From Fructobacillus broussonetiae (GTDB taxonomy: Bacteria; Bacillota; Bacilli; Lactobacillales; Lactobacillaceae), in the NCBI RefSeq assembly GCF_018437275.1, contig NZ_JAAMFK010000005.1, forward strand, positions 1 through 64,000: a stretch of 64,000 nt of DNA, in the 5' to 3' direction. Shown here one piece after another: positions 52,823 to 61,696 of this stretch. The notes under the pieces are model-generated. The model worked only from the letters and a program-made list of their open reading frames with translations. It did no database searches and was not told the origin of the DNA. The stretch's first letter is position 1, and the number at the start of each line of letters is the position of its first letter. The position numbers and the translations under genes are program-made.

Positions 52823-53935
52823 ATGGCTGAAGAAAAGAACGACAATTTAAAGAACTCACCGTTTAAAAGTACCCAGGGCGTACTGACCCTTGGCTTAACG
52901 GTGGGTTTTTTGCTAATTGAGATTGGTTTGCTGATTAGCCTTGGCTTATTGCAGGGCGGGGAAAGTCTGGCCCGCTTCTGGCGGGCCATCGAAAATTGGT
53001 GGTGGATTTTCATCCCACTTTCCTTAGTGGGAATTTTCCTGCTTTCTTTTTGTCTGGCCCAGTTCTTTGTTTGGCCAGTGAAGAAGCTTGAAAAAGTGAT
53101 GGAAGCCTTTGAAGAAAATCCATTAACTGACATGCGGATGGAAGATGTTTCTTATAATCAGGAGCTGAATCAACTCGGGACGGTTTTGAACCAGACAATG
53201 GACCAGGTGCAAAGCTTGGTTGGGGCACAACAAGAATTTGTTTCTGACGTCTCCCATGAATTGCGGACACCGGTTGCCATTGTGAAGGGGCATTTGAATC
53301 TCTTGAACCGTTGGGGGAAAGATGACAAGGAAGTGTTGGAAGATTCGTTGACTTCTTCTTTGTCAGAGATTAATCGAATGGAAACGTTGGTTAATGAAAT
53401 GCTTCAGCTGACTCGAGCTGAAAAGATGACGGTTTCACCCGACGTTGAAAAGACTGCGGTTGCACCCGTCATGAAACGGGTCTACCACGAATTCGAATTA
53501 CTCCACCCTGAGTTTGTTTGGACACTTGATAACAACTTGAACGACCGGGCAGCGGTTGCCATTCGTCCCGACCACTTAGAGCAGTTGCTCATCATTTTGT
53601 TGGACAACGCCGTGAAATACTCAACGGAACGAAAGGAAGTGCACTTGGCTTTGGCACGTGCCGGTTCATGGCTTGAAATTGGTGTTCAAGATTTTGGTCA
53701 GGGAATTGGACCAGAAGACATTGACCGTGTCTTTGACCGTTTCTACCGTGTTGATAAGGCTCGTAAGCACCAGGTTGGTGGAAACGGCCTTGGCCTGTCC
53801 ATTGTTAAAAAGATGGTGACGGCCTATGGTGGCCGAGTTGAAGTTGAATCAGCGCTTGGATCAGGGTCTTCGTTCCGTCTGCGTTTTCCACTAACCATTT
53901 TGGGCAGTGAGAAAAACGAGACAGTGTCCGAGTAA
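52823..53935 (+). CDS. Sensor histidine kinase (ArlS-like)
   Basis: A 370-residue kinase. Two membrane helices (about residues 20-42 and 55-78) leave only a short extracytoplasmic loop, so it probably senses within the membrane. A HAMP linker (WPVKKLEKVMEAF) is followed by HisKA with His145 in VSDVSHELRTPVAIVKGH, then the HATPase with N-box LIILLDNAVKYS, G1 DFGQGIG, F-box VFDRFYRVDKARK and G2 GGNGLGLSIVKKM. ATG 52823 follows the regulator stop by 1 bp; the longer frame beginning at 52703 overlaps the regulator and is not used. Other ArlS kinases have a longer extracellular domain, so the resemblance is limited. Confidence 0.92.
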   Translation: MAEEKNDNLKNSPFKSTQGVLTLGLTVGFLLIEIGLLISLGLLQGGESLARFWRAIENWWWIFIPLSLVGIFLLSFCLAQFFVWPVKKLEKVMEAFEENPLTDMRMEDVSYNQELNQLGTVLNQTMDQVQSLVGAQQEFVSDVSHELRTPVAIVKGHLNLLNRWGKDDKEVLEDSLTSSLSEINRMETLVNEMLQLTRAEKMTVSPDVEKTAVAPVMKRVYHEFELLHPEFVWTLDNNLNDRAAVAIRPDHLEQLLIILLDNAVKYSTERKEVHLALARAGSWLEIGVQDFGQGIGPEDIDRVFDRFYRVDKARKHQVGGNGLGLSIVKKMVTAYGGRVEVESALGSGSSFRLRFPLTILGSEKNETVSE

Positions 53936-53998
53936 ACTTGCTATAATAGTGAGGATTGCTTAAGCAATGACGAAAAACATCCGACTTAGGAGAAAATA

Positions 53999-54961
53999 AT
54001 GAAAGCATTAAAGCGTAACGCCACTATTCTTGTGGTTTTGTTTGATATCTATCTGTTTACTGGTGGATACGGTACACAGGGTCGCATCTATAACTTGGTC
54101 TCAAAGCCCATTGCGGACCTGCTTTTGCAGATTGCCAAGGCTGTCGGTGGTGTGAATGCCATCGGTTGGGGAATCATCATTTTGACGGTGATTTTCCGTT
54201 TGATCTTGTTGCCAATTATGGTTAACCAATCAAAGAACACGACCATTTCTCAAATCAAGATGCAGAAGTTGAAACCGGAATTGGATAAGGTTCAAGCGGC
54301 CGTTAAGGGTGCAAAGACACAGGCTGAACAACAAGCTGCGTCAATGGTTTCCATGACGTTATACAAAGAAAACAACGTTTCTTTGACGGGTGGAATGAAC
54401 TGGTTGGCCATGGCTATCCAGATGCCAATCTTCTCAGGATTATACTTGGCGATCATTCACGCCAACGGTTTGAAGACGGCTACGTTCTTTGGGCTCGAAT
54501 TGTCAAAGCCACAGATTCTTTTCTCAATCATGACCTTTGTCATTTACGCTGTTCAAGCTTACCTGGCTCAGTTGCACGTGCCAGCGGCACAAAAGAAGCA
54601 AACGGGTATGATGATGTGGATGATGCCTGTTTTGATTGCTGGATTCACGCTTTACTCATCTGGTGCTTTGGGACTCTACTTCTTCATCGGTGGAATCTTT
54701 GCAACGATTCAAGTGTTCATTAATCACATGCGTTACAATAAGTTGAAGGGACAAGTTGAAGAAAACTTCACCATTCAAAAGACGGCGGACGAATTGTTGG
54801 CTGCCCAGATGGCAACGGCAAGCGCCGCAAGCCAGATGAACGGTACTATGAACCAAAATAAGGTTCGTCCCGAAGACTTGCGTCCACGAGATGTAACGGA
54901 AGAAAGTACAAAACTTGAAGGACGGAATGCTGGAAAGCAAAACCGTCAAAACGACCGCTAA
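53999..54961 (+). CDS. yidC: Membrane protein insertase YidC
   Basis: A 320-residue YidC/Oxa1 family insertase with five helices. Core blocks: GWGIIILTVIFRLILLPIMV with the conserved Arg in the hydrophilic groove, LTGGMNWLAMAIQMPIFSGL, and MMMWMMPVLIAGFTLYSSGA. Gram-positive YidC proteins are usually lipoproteins with a lipobox Cys after the signal peptide; here the start (MKALKRNATILVVLFDIYLF then TGGYG) has no Cys. The C-terminal tail is Arg/Asn-rich. AGGAGAAAATA precedes ATG 53999. It is followed by a SpoU methyltransferase gene rather than preceded by rnpA, so this may be the second YidC of the genome. Confidence 0.93.
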   Translation: MKALKRNATILVVLFDIYLFTGGYGTQGRIYNLVSKPIADLLLQIAKAVGGVNAIGWGIIILTVIFRLILLPIMVNQSKNTTISQIKMQKLKPELDKVQAAVKGAKTQAEQQAASMVSMTLYKENNVSLTGGMNWLAMAIQMPIFSGLYLAIIHANGLKTATFFGLELSKPQILFSIMTFVIYAVQAYLAQLHVPAAQKKQTGMMMWMMPVLIAGFTLYSSGALGLYFFIGGIFATIQVFINHMRYNKLKGQVEENFTIQKTADELLAAQMATASAASQMNGTMNQNKVRPEDLRPRDVTEESTKLEGRNAGKQNRQNDR

Positions 54962-54981
54962 GCGGTTAGTAAGGAATTATA

Positions 54982-55755
54982 ATGGAACGTATTTTATCGA
55001 AACAAAATAGCAAGGTAAAAGCCTGGGCGAAGTTGGCCACGAAGAAGGGCCGTCAAGACCAAAAGACTTACTTGTTGGATGGTTGGCACTTAGTGCAAGA
55101 GGCCATCAACGCAAAGGCAAAGTTCCACGCCATCATGGCAACGGAAGAACAAATGCAAGAACACCTGGCCAATGTGCCACACGGTGTTCCAGCCTTTGAA
55201 ATTTCAACGGAAGTCGCTGCACACATTGCTGGTTCAAAGACACCTCAAGGAATCTTTGCCGAGGTGACGCTGCCTGAAAAAACCTTTGATCCATCATATG
55301 TTCACGAAGGCCTTTGGTTATTCTTGGATGCCATCCAAGACCCAGGTAACGTTGGAACGTTGGTTCGTACGGCTGATGCTGCTGGTTTCAAGGGGGTTGT
55401 TCTTGGGAACGGAACGGCCGACCTGTACGCGCCAAAGGTTGTGCGTGCCATGCAGGGTTCAAACTTCCACTTGGAAGTTTTGCAAGGTGACTTGCACGAC
55501 TGGATTGAAGCTTTCAAGGACAACGATTTGCCAGTGTATGGTTCTGAGTTAAACGAAGAAGCTAAGCCATACCAAGATATCCATGGAATCTCAGCCGGTG
55601 CCTTGATTGTGGGAAACGAAGGACAGGGATTAGACCCTGAACTTGCCAAGGAAACGACGGCCAACTTGTACATCCCATTGATCGGTTCTGCTGAATCATT
55701 GAACGTAGCCGTTGCTGGTGGTGTCTTGATGTTCCGCCTTTCGCTTGGAAACTAA
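54982..55755 (+). CDS. SpoU/TrmH-family rRNA or tRNA 2'-O-methyltransferase
   Basis: A 257-residue SPOUT enzyme. The N-terminal substrate-binding domain begins MERILSKQNSKVKAWAKLAT and includes YLLDGWHLVQEAI. The knotted SAM site has IQDPGNVGTLVRTADAAGF, IVGNEGQGLDPE and IPLIGSAESLNVAVAGGVL. It resembles RlmB/YsgA, but the target nucleotide is unknown. AAGGAATT precedes ATG 54982, 20 bp after yidC. A good promoter for secG begins at its stop codon. Confidence 0.93.
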   Translation: MERILSKQNSKVKAWAKLATKKGRQDQKTYLLDGWHLVQEAINAKAKFHAIMATEEQMQEHLANVPHGVPAFEISTEVAAHIAGSKTPQGIFAEVTLPEKTFDPSYVHEGLWLFLDAIQDPGNVGTLVRTADAAGFKGVVLGNGTADLYAPKVVRAMQGSNFHLEVLQGDLHDWIEAFKDNDLPVYGSELNEEAKPYQDIHGISAGALIVGNEGQGLDPELAKETTANLYIPLIGSAESLNVAVAGGVLMFRLSLGN

Positions 55756-55783
55756 TTGACAATCTGCTATACTAAAGTATATG
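55756..55783 (+). promoter_or_regulatory. Promoter for the secG-rnr-smpB operon
   Basis: TTGACA (55756-55761), TGCTATACT (extended -10, TATACT 55768-55773) and TATATG (55778-55783). The TTGACA fits TATATG with a 16-bp spacer, while TATACT would work as an extended -10 alone. Confidence 0.6.
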
Positions 55784-55805
55784 AAATGCGAGTGGAGGCG
55801 TCCTT

Positions 55806-56042
55806 GTGACTGATTTTTTGACCATTCTCTTGCTGGTTGTCGGATTCTTACTGATCGTTTCAGTAATGATGCAACCAAGTAAGCAACAAGATGCACTGTC
55901 AGCTTTGTCTGGTGGCGCAACTGATTTATTTACAGAACGAAAGTCTCGCGGCTTTGAAGCCATCATGCGTCGAATTACGACGGTTCTTGGTGCGCTTTGG
56001 TTCATCATCGGAGTTATTTTGATGTACATGGCCGCTCATTAA
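55806..56042 (+). CDS. secG: Preprotein translocase subunit SecG
   Basis: A 78-residue protein with two helices (about residues 4-23 and 55-74) and the cytoplasmic loop MMQPSKQQDALSALSGGATD typical of SecG. It stabilises SecYE during protein export. It starts with GTG 55806 behind GTGGAGG. It is followed by rnr and smpB, the conserved secG-rnr-smpB order of Firmicutes. Confidence 0.95.
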   Translation: MTDFLTILLLVVGFLLIVSVMMQPSKQQDALSALSGGATDLFTERKSRGFEAIMRRITTVLGALWFIIGVILMYMAAH

Positions 56043-56112
56043 TTTATAAGGTCAGTTTACTTTTTTGTAGACTGATTTTTTATTATCCATTTTTAGGAGT
56101 CTAGAAACAATA

Positions 56113-58560
56113 ATGGAACAAAAGCAATTACGTGAACAATTAGAGGGCTTCTTGAAGGCCAATCACAGCCAGGCTTTTTCTGCCCAAAACCTGGCGGACG
56201 GTCTTCGTTTAGAAGGAGCCTCAGGTTACCGACAAGTGTTGTCAGTGCTTGAAAACCTGGCCGATAACCAAATTGTTAAAAAGGTCGATAACGATTCATA
56301 CCAATACCAAGGTAAAAAGGGCGACATCGTTGGTGAATTTAAGGCCAACGATAAGGGATTTGGGTTCGTTCGTTACGACGAAAACCTCCCTGATTACTTT
56401 ATTGGTCCCGATAACACCAACCAGGCCATGCAAGGTGATACGGTTCGTGTCTCCATGGTTCGCCCCGCGAAATCTGAGGACCGTGGGCCAGAAGGTAAAG
56501 TGGAAGAAATCATCGAACACGCCTTCACCCGAGTGGTCGGCGTGTATACGTCGAACACGACTTTTGCAGGCGTCCTTGGACAAATGCGTTTGACTGACAA
56601 GAAGGCGATGTCTTTCCAAGTGTTGATCGATTCATCGACTGCTAAAGAGGAACTGCACGACGGCCAAGTGGTTGTCGCTGAAATTCAGTCTTACCCAGAC
56701 GCTTTGCATCCTAAGCAACTGCTTGCTTCCGTTACGGAAGTGCTTGGTTATGAAAACGAACCGGGCATGGACATCATGCAGATTGTTGAAAACAAGAACA
56801 TTCCAAACCGATTCCCACAAGACGTGATGGAAGAAGCGGACAAGATTCCAAACGAAGTCCAACCAGAAGAGTGGGAAGGTCGCCAAGACATCACAGACCA
56901 ACCTTTAGTCACAATCGATGGGGCAGACACGAAGGATATTGACGATGCCGTCGTTGCCTGGAAGCTCGACAATGGGAACTACCACTTGGGTGTTCACATC
57001 GCCGATGTTTCCCACTACGTACGTCCTGGAACGGCTTTGGACAAAGAAGCCTACCACCGCGGAACTTCCGTTTACTTGACGGACCGCGTGATTCCAATGC
57101 TGCCACAGAAGTTATCAAACGGAATCGCTTCCTTGAATCCGAACGTGACCCGTTTGGCCATGTCTGTGGAAATGGAAATCGACAAAAACGGAAAGGTTGT
57201 TAAGCACCGCTTGGCACAGTCCGTTATCGAATCCCACGCCCGCATGACCTATGACAAGGTGAATGACATTCTTGCTGGTGACGAAGAAGCTCGAGAAGAA
57301 TATGCCGGATTAAAGGACATGTTCGACACGATGGGTGAGTTGCACGAAATCTTGTCAAAGATGCGTACAAACCGTGGAGCCATCGAATTCGATGCACCGG
57401 AAGGAAACATCATCGTCGATGAGAACGGAAAGGCCATCGACGTGGTTGTTCGTGAACGTGGAACGGCTGAACGCATGATTGAATCCTTCATGTTGGCCGC
57501 AAACGAAACGGTTGCTGAACACTTCGATAAGAAGAAAGTACCGTTCCTCTACCGGATTCACGAAACACCAGACGAAGAACGCGCACAAAACTTCTTCGAA
57601 TTTGCCAAGGCATTGGGACACCCTGTGAAGGGAGACCCCGCAAACGTCACGCCAATGATGTTGCAGACGTTGATGAAGCAGGTCAAAGATGATCCAGCGG
57701 AACAAATGATCTCAACCATGATGTTGCGTGCCATGAAGCAGGCGAAGTACTCACCAGACCCAGTCGGTCACTTTGGTTTGGGTGCGGAATACTACACGCA
57801 CTTCACGTCACCAATTCGTCGTTACCCTGATTTAACGGTTCACCGTTTGATCAAGTGGTACACGGCAAATGGCTACGGCGTTGAAGCGCAAGAAAAGTAC
57901 GCCTCATCATTGGCCCAGATTGGTGAAGACACATCTGTTCGCGAACGTCGTTCCATCGACGCGGAACGTTTGGTCGACGCCATGAAGAAGGCCGAATACA
58001 TGGAAGATAAGGTCGGCAACGAATACGAAGGTGTTGTGAACGCCGCTTTGAAGTTCGGACTCTTTGTTTCCTTGGATAACACCGTTGAAGGTTTGGTTCA
58101 CATTTCAAATCTGACGGATGATCACTACGATTACGACGAAAAGCACGCGGCCTTGATTGGTCGTTCGAAGCACCACATCTTCCAGATTGGTCAGCGCGTT
58201 AAGATCAAGGTTATCCGCGCCTCAAAGAAGGATTCAACGGTCGACTTCATTTTGACCAATCCTGAAGAAGCCCCAACGACCGATATTAAGGTGCCACAAC
58301 CAAACCGTGGCAGCTTTGGCCGTGATGGTAAGAAGGGTGGTCGCGGTGGTAATCGTCGCGACGGTGGTAAGGGTAAAAACGACCGTAACCGCGGTGGCAA
58401 CAACCGTTCCTTTGATAAGAACAAGAAAAACGACCATGGGAAGCCAAACCGTGATAACCGTCATGGAAATGGTCATGGTAACGGTAATGGTCAGGGCCAA
58501 GGCCCCAAGTCTAAACCGAACCAGGCCCGTAAGCATTCCTTCTCTATGAAACAAAAGTAA
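56113..58560 (+). CDS. rnr: Ribonuclease R
   Basis: An 815-residue processive 3'-5' exoribonuclease that degrades structured RNA and, with SmpB/tmRNA, defective mRNAs. Domain order: N-terminal winged helix (about 1-65), two cold-shock domains (about 70-235), RNB catalytic domain (about 255-590; TIDGADTKDIDDAV has the metal-binding Asp cluster), S1 domain (about 637-715; YEGVVNAALKFGLFVSLDNT) and a C-terminal basic low-complexity tail. The tail is rich in RGG/GRGGN and then HGNGHGNGNGQGQG, longer than in many RNase R. GTCTAGAAAC precedes ATG; the ribosome-binding site is TTAGGAG further upstream. Confidence 0.96.
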   Translation: MEQKQLREQLEGFLKANHSQAFSAQNLADGLRLEGASGYRQVLSVLENLADNQIVKKVDNDSYQYQGKKGDIVGEFKANDKGFGFVRYDENLPDYFIGPDNTNQAMQGDTVRVSMVRPAKSEDRGPEGKVEEIIEHAFTRVVGVYTSNTTFAGVLGQMRLTDKKAMSFQVLIDSSTAKEELHDGQVVVAEIQSYPDALHPKQLLASVTEVLGYENEPGMDIMQIVENKNIPNRFPQDVMEEADKIPNEVQPEEWEGRQDITDQPLVTIDGADTKDIDDAVVAWKLDNGNYHLGVHIADVSHYVRPGTALDKEAYHRGTSVYLTDRVIPMLPQKLSNGIASLNPNVTRLAMSVEMEIDKNGKVVKHRLAQSVIESHARMTYDKVNDILAGDEEAREEYAGLKDMFDTMGELHEILSKMRTNRGAIEFDAPEGNIIVDENGKAIDVVVRERGTAERMIESFMLAANETVAEHFDKKKVPFLYRIHETPDEERAQNFFEFAKALGHPVKGDPANVTPMMLQTLMKQVKDDPAEQMISTMMLRAMKQAKYSPDPVGHFGLGAEYYTHFTSPIRRYPDLTVHRLIKWYTANGYGVEAQEKYASSLAQIGEDTSVRERRSIDAERLVDAMKKAEYMEDKVGNEYEGVVNAALKFGLFVSLDNTVEGLVHISNLTDDHYDYDEKHAALIGRSKHHIFQIGQRVKIKVIRASKKDSTVDFILTNPEEAPTTDIKVPQPNRGSFGRDGKKGGRGGNRRDGGKGKNDRNRGGNNRSFDKNKKNDHGKPNRDNRHGNGHGNGNGQGQGPKSKPNQARKHSFSMKQK

Positions 58561-58586
58561 GTTAGCCAGTCGAAAGGAGAGCGGCA

Positions 58587-59051
58587 ATGGCGAAGAAAAA
58601 GCAGGTAATGCAAGATGCATTAGCAACAAACCGTAAGGCCCGTTTTAACTACGCCATTGAAGAAACGTTCGAGGCTGGGGTTGTGCTGACTGGAACGGAA
58701 ATTAAGTCTGTTCGAGCTGGTCAGATCACAATCGGGGATGGCTTTGTGACGGTTAACGACGGTCAAGCGATGTTAGTAAACGTTCACATTGCTTCCTATG
58801 AACAGGGAAACCAGTTTAACGTTGACCCGTTGCGCACACGTGTCTTGCTCCTTCATAAACGCCAAATTAAACAGTTAGATGTTTTGACCAAGGAAGCTGG
58901 AATCACAGTTGTGCCTTTGAAAGTTTACTTGAAGCATGGTTATGCCAAAGTGTTAATTGGTGTTGGTCGTGGAAAGAAGCAGTACGACAAACGTGAATCG
59001 ATTAAAAAGCGTGACATGGAACGCGATGCGAACCGCCGTTTTAAGCGCTAA
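58587..59051 (+). CDS. smpB: SsrA-binding protein SmpB
   Basis: A 154-residue protein that binds tmRNA and brings it to stalled ribosomes. Family blocks: ATNRKARFNYAIEETFEAGV, VLTGTEIKSVRAGQ, and LHKRQIKQLDVLTKEAG. The basic C-terminal tail (DKRESIKKRDMERDANRRF) enters the mRNA channel. GAAAGGAGAGCG precedes ATG 58587. The ssrA gene, often close downstream, is not recognised in the next 225 bp. Confidence 0.97.
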   Translation: MAKKKQVMQDALATNRKARFNYAIEETFEAGVVLTGTEIKSVRAGQITIGDGFVTVNDGQAMLVNVHIASYEQGNQFNVDPLRTRVLLLHKRQIKQLDVLTKEAGITVVPLKVYLKHGYAKVLIGVGRGKKQYDKRESIKKRDMERDANRRFKR

Positions 59052-59053
59052 TG

Positions 59054-59082
59054 AAAAAAGCTCCTTTTAAAGGGGCTTTTTT
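59054..59082 (+). terminator. Rho-independent terminator after smpB
   Basis: AAAAAAGCTCCTTT and AGGGGCTTTTTT around a short loop. The 190 bp up to rny hold no gene. Confidence 0.93.
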
Positions 59083-59202
59083 CTAGTTTAGAGAAAAATT
59101 CTAAGGTTCGGGTTTGACTTTTTTAATTTTAAAAGCCCTAAAAATCGCCGTAAAATCGTCTTTCTTAAGCTAAATATGATGAGATTCTAAAGTCTCTTCT
59201 AA

Positions 59203-59231
59203 TTGACTGAACGTCGCTTTTTGTCTATACT
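59203..59231 (+). promoter_or_regulatory. Promoter for rny
   Basis: TTGACT (59203-59208), a 17-bp spacer and TATACT (59226-59231): near consensus. Confidence 0.8.
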
Positions 59232-59275
59232 AGAGCTGTGGATTGAATAAAATTCACTGCTGAAAGGAATAGATT

Positions 59276-60832
59276 ATGTTATTAACTACCATTTCAGCAC
59301 TCTTTGCACTCGTAATCGGTTTAGCTGGTGGTTATCTCGTGAAGAAGGTCTTAGACCGCATTCGCATGGATAACGCTAAGCAGGTTGCAGCAAACATTTT
59401 AAAACAAGCAAACGATGAAGCTAAGTCTATCAAGAAGTCCGCTGAAGTCGATGCGAAGGGCATGGCCCAAGAGTATCGTCATCAGATTGAAGAATCTTTG
59501 TCCGACCGCCAAAAGCGTGTCGAAGACCAAGAATCTCGCTTACGTGACCGCATTGATACCTTAGACCAAAAAGATGCGACATTGAACCAACGAGATGCTT
59601 CTTTGATTAAGAAGGAGAACCAAGTTCAAGCTCGTTTGGACGATGCCGCAAAGAAGCAAACTGCTGCCGATGAAAAGCTTTCTGCTCAAGAAGCAAAGCT
59701 TGAAGAAATCGGACAGATGACAAAGGATGAAGCACAAGAAGTCATTCTTTCCTCTTCAAAGGCTCAACTTGAAAAAGAACGAGCTGCGTTAATTCAAGAA
59801 TATGAAAGCGACGCGAAGAGCGAGGGTGAAAAGCGTGCTCGTAACCTTGTCGTTGAAGCCATCCAACGTTCAGCTGCCGACACGGTTTCTGAGGTTACGG
59901 TTTCAGTGGTTAACTTGCCAAGTGAAGACATGAAGGGCCGTATCATCGGTCGCGAAGGTCGAAACATCCGCACGATTGAAGCGCTGACGGGAATCGATTT
60001 GATTATCGATGACACCCCTGAATCAGTTGTGCTATCAGGATTTGATCCATTGCGTCGTCAAATTGCGAAGAACGCCTTGGAAGCCTTGATTGCGGATGGT
60101 CGAATTAACCCAGCTAAGATTGAAGAAGCGGTTGAAAAGGCCCGCCGTCAGATGGATGAAGATATCCGTCAGAAGGGTGAAGCCGCCGTCTTCGATCTTG
60201 GTTTGCGTGGTTTGCATCCAGACTTGATTAAGTTAATCGGTCGGATGAACTACCGGACATCATATGGTCAAAACGTTTTGCAACACTCAATGGAAGTGGC
60301 AAAGCTGACTGGTTTGATGGCTGGTGAATTTAAAATGGATGTGGCACAGGCAAAGCGTGCTGGGCTCTTGCACGATATTGGAAAGGCTGTTGATGCCGAA
60401 GTCGAAGGTTCACACGTTGAACTGGGTGTTCGGATTGCCGAAAAGTATCATGAAAAGCCAAACGTCATTAATGCTATCGCTGCCCACCACGGCGATACAG
60501 AAGCAACATCGCCATTGGCAGATTTGGTCGCGGCTGCGGATGCTATTTCCGCTGCCCGTCCTGGTGCCCGTTCCGAATCGCTTGAAAACTACGTTCAGCG
60601 TTTGACGGATTTGGAGCACATCGCTGGCGATTACACAGGTGTGAAATCAGCTTATGCCATTCAGGCTGGACGCGAAGTCCGCGTGGTGGTTGAACCTGAT
60701 CAAATTTCTGACATTCAAGCTACGGTCTTGGCGCACGATATCAAGGCTGAAGTTGAAGATCAGCTCGAATACCCTGGACACGTTAAGGTCACGGTTGTTC
60801 GTGAAACCAGAGCGGTTGATTATGCTCGTTAA
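59276..60832 (+). CDS. rny: Ribonuclease Y
   Basis: A 518-residue membrane-bound endoribonuclease that starts decay of many mRNAs. An N-terminal helix (about residues 3-23) is followed by a long coiled coil (about 25-185), a KH domain (about 208-270; [20 protein letters not shown]) and an HD domain (about 334-427; [27 protein letters not shown]). GAAAGGAATA precedes ATG 59276. With cshA and rnr in the same window, many components of RNA turnover are encoded near one another. Own promoter and terminator. Confidence 0.97.
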   Translation: MLLTTISALFALVIGLAGGYLVKKVLDRIRMDNAKQVAANILKQANDEAKSIKKSAEVDAKGMAQEYRHQIEESLSDRQKRVEDQESRLRDRIDTLDQKDATLNQRDASLIKKENQVQARLDDAAKKQTAADEKLSAQEAKLEEIGQMTKDEAQEVILSSSKAQLEKERAALIQEYESDAKSEGEKRARNLVVEAIQRSAADTVSEVTVSVVNLPSEDMKGRIIGREGRNIRTIEALTGIDLIIDDTPESVVLSGFDPLRRQIAKNALEALIADGRINPAKIEEAVEKARRQMDEDIRQKGEAAVFDLGLRGLHPDLIKLIGRMNYRTSYGQNVLQHSMEVAKLTGLMAGEFKMDVAQAKRAGLLHDIGKAVDAEVEGSHVELGVRIAEKYHEKPNVINAIAAHHGDTEATSPLADLVAAADAISAARPGARSESLENYVQRLTDLEHIAGDYTGVKSAYAIQAGREVRVVVEPDQISDIQATVLAHDIKAEVEDQLEYPGHVKVTVVRETRAVDYAR

Positions 60833-60833
60833 G

Positions 60834-60857
60834 AAAAAGCCCTTCGGGGCTTTTTTT
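60834..60857 (+). terminator. Rho-independent terminator after rny
   Basis: AAAAAGCCC, loop TTCG and GGGCTTTTTTT. The TTCG tetraloop adds stability. Confidence 0.95.
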
Positions 60858-60959
60858 CTATGCATTTTCCGAGTCAAACCTGACCAGCCCTGAAATATCG
60901 GTGGATATTTGTTACAATAGACTTGTTTTAATACGATGAACATCAGGATTGGAGATTAT

Positions 60960-61334
60960 ATGACGATCGGACAAGTATCACTTTTAATTTTCGCATTGGC
61001 CTTTTTGCTCTTAGTTGTAGCACTCGTGGTTTTCTTATTGCGTTTGACGCGTTCCGTTTCTGTCTTAACGACGGATTTGGATACGATCGCTCGCTCTTCA
61101 AACGAGTTGTTGGCGAACACCAACATCTTGGTTGATGACATCAACGACAAGATGGCAACGCTGAACGTCACCGTTCAAGCTGCTGCCGATTTGTCAGAAA
61201 CGGTTTCAGATTTGAACCGCTCTGTTCGAAAGACTTCTTCGAACGTTTCAGGTTTCGGTACGGCAACGAAGACGGGAATGGCCATGGTCCTTTCAAAGTT
61301 CTTCAAGAAGTCAAACAAGAAAAGTAAAAAATAA
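60960..61334 (+). CDS. DUF948-type membrane protein
   Basis: A 124-residue protein. One N-terminal helix (residues about 5-27, SLLIFALAFLLLVVALVVFL) is followed by a coiled-coil-like region with heptad hydrophobics (LTTDLDTIARSSNELLANTN and on) and a very basic tail (KFFKKSNKKSKK). This matches the DUF948 family, often found with YtxH-type proteins and thought to be envelope-stress related; function unproven. ATG 60960 behind GGATTGGAG was chosen over the in-frame ATG 60936. A TTACAAT -10 lies at about 60911. Confidence 0.85.
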   Translation: MTIGQVSLLIFALAFLLLVVALVVFLLRLTRSVSVLTTDLDTIARSSNELLANTNILVDDINDKMATLNVTVQAAADLSETVSDLNRSVRKTSSNVSGFGTATKTGMAMVLSKFFKKSNKKSKK

Positions 61335-61352
61335 TTCGAGGGAGAATTAATC

Positions 61353-61652
61353 ATGAAAGCAACCACTAAAGTAGCTGCGGGTTTTCTTTTCGCAATGGGA
61401 GCCACTGTAGCATACAAGTTGTCTAAGTCAAAGCAGGACCAAGAAGCTTTGAAGTCACGCTTGACTGACATCCAAAACCAAGCACAAGACCTCTTGGCAC
61501 AGGCACAAGATGCTGTTGCGCCATACTTGGAAAAGGCAAAGGATTCTTACAACTCTGCTTCAGAAGCTTTGACTGATCAAGTTCAAGCAAAAGAAGAAGC
61601 AGAACAACCAGACATTGAAATTGAAGCCGAACAACTCGATTTGAATAAGTAA
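61353..61652 (+). CDS. YtxH-like small envelope protein
   Basis: A 99-residue protein with a short N-terminal hydrophobic segment (VAAGFLFAMGATVAYKL) and a long amphipathic, Gln/Ala/Lys-rich helix, ending in an acidic stretch (KEEAEQPDIEIEAEQLDL). This layout is that of YtxH/gas-vesicle-GvpT-like general-stress proteins. It lies 18 bp after the DUF948 gene with GAGGGAGAA before ATG, so they form a two-gene unit. It shares the bidirectional terminator with rnhC. Confidence 0.78.
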   Translation: MKATTKVAAGFLFAMGATVAYKLSKSKQDQEALKSRLTDIQNQAQDLLAQAQDAVAPYLEKAKDSYNSASEALTDQVQAKEEAEQPDIEIEAEQLDLNK

Positions 61653-61687
61653 AAAAACCACCGGAAGATTTCTTCCAGTGGTTTTTT
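61652..61687. terminator. Bidirectional terminator between the YtxH-like gene and rnhC
   Basis: AAAAAACCAC-C-GGAAGA and TCTTCC-A-GTGGTTTTTT form a long stem with T runs on both strands. Confidence 0.93.
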
Positions 61688-61696
61688 ACTGCTCCT

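Noticed and set aside
59083-59275. Possible ssrA (tmRNA) gene after smpB
   Set aside because: No tRNA-like ends or tag-coding stretch were found; the space is too short (about 190 bp against about 350).
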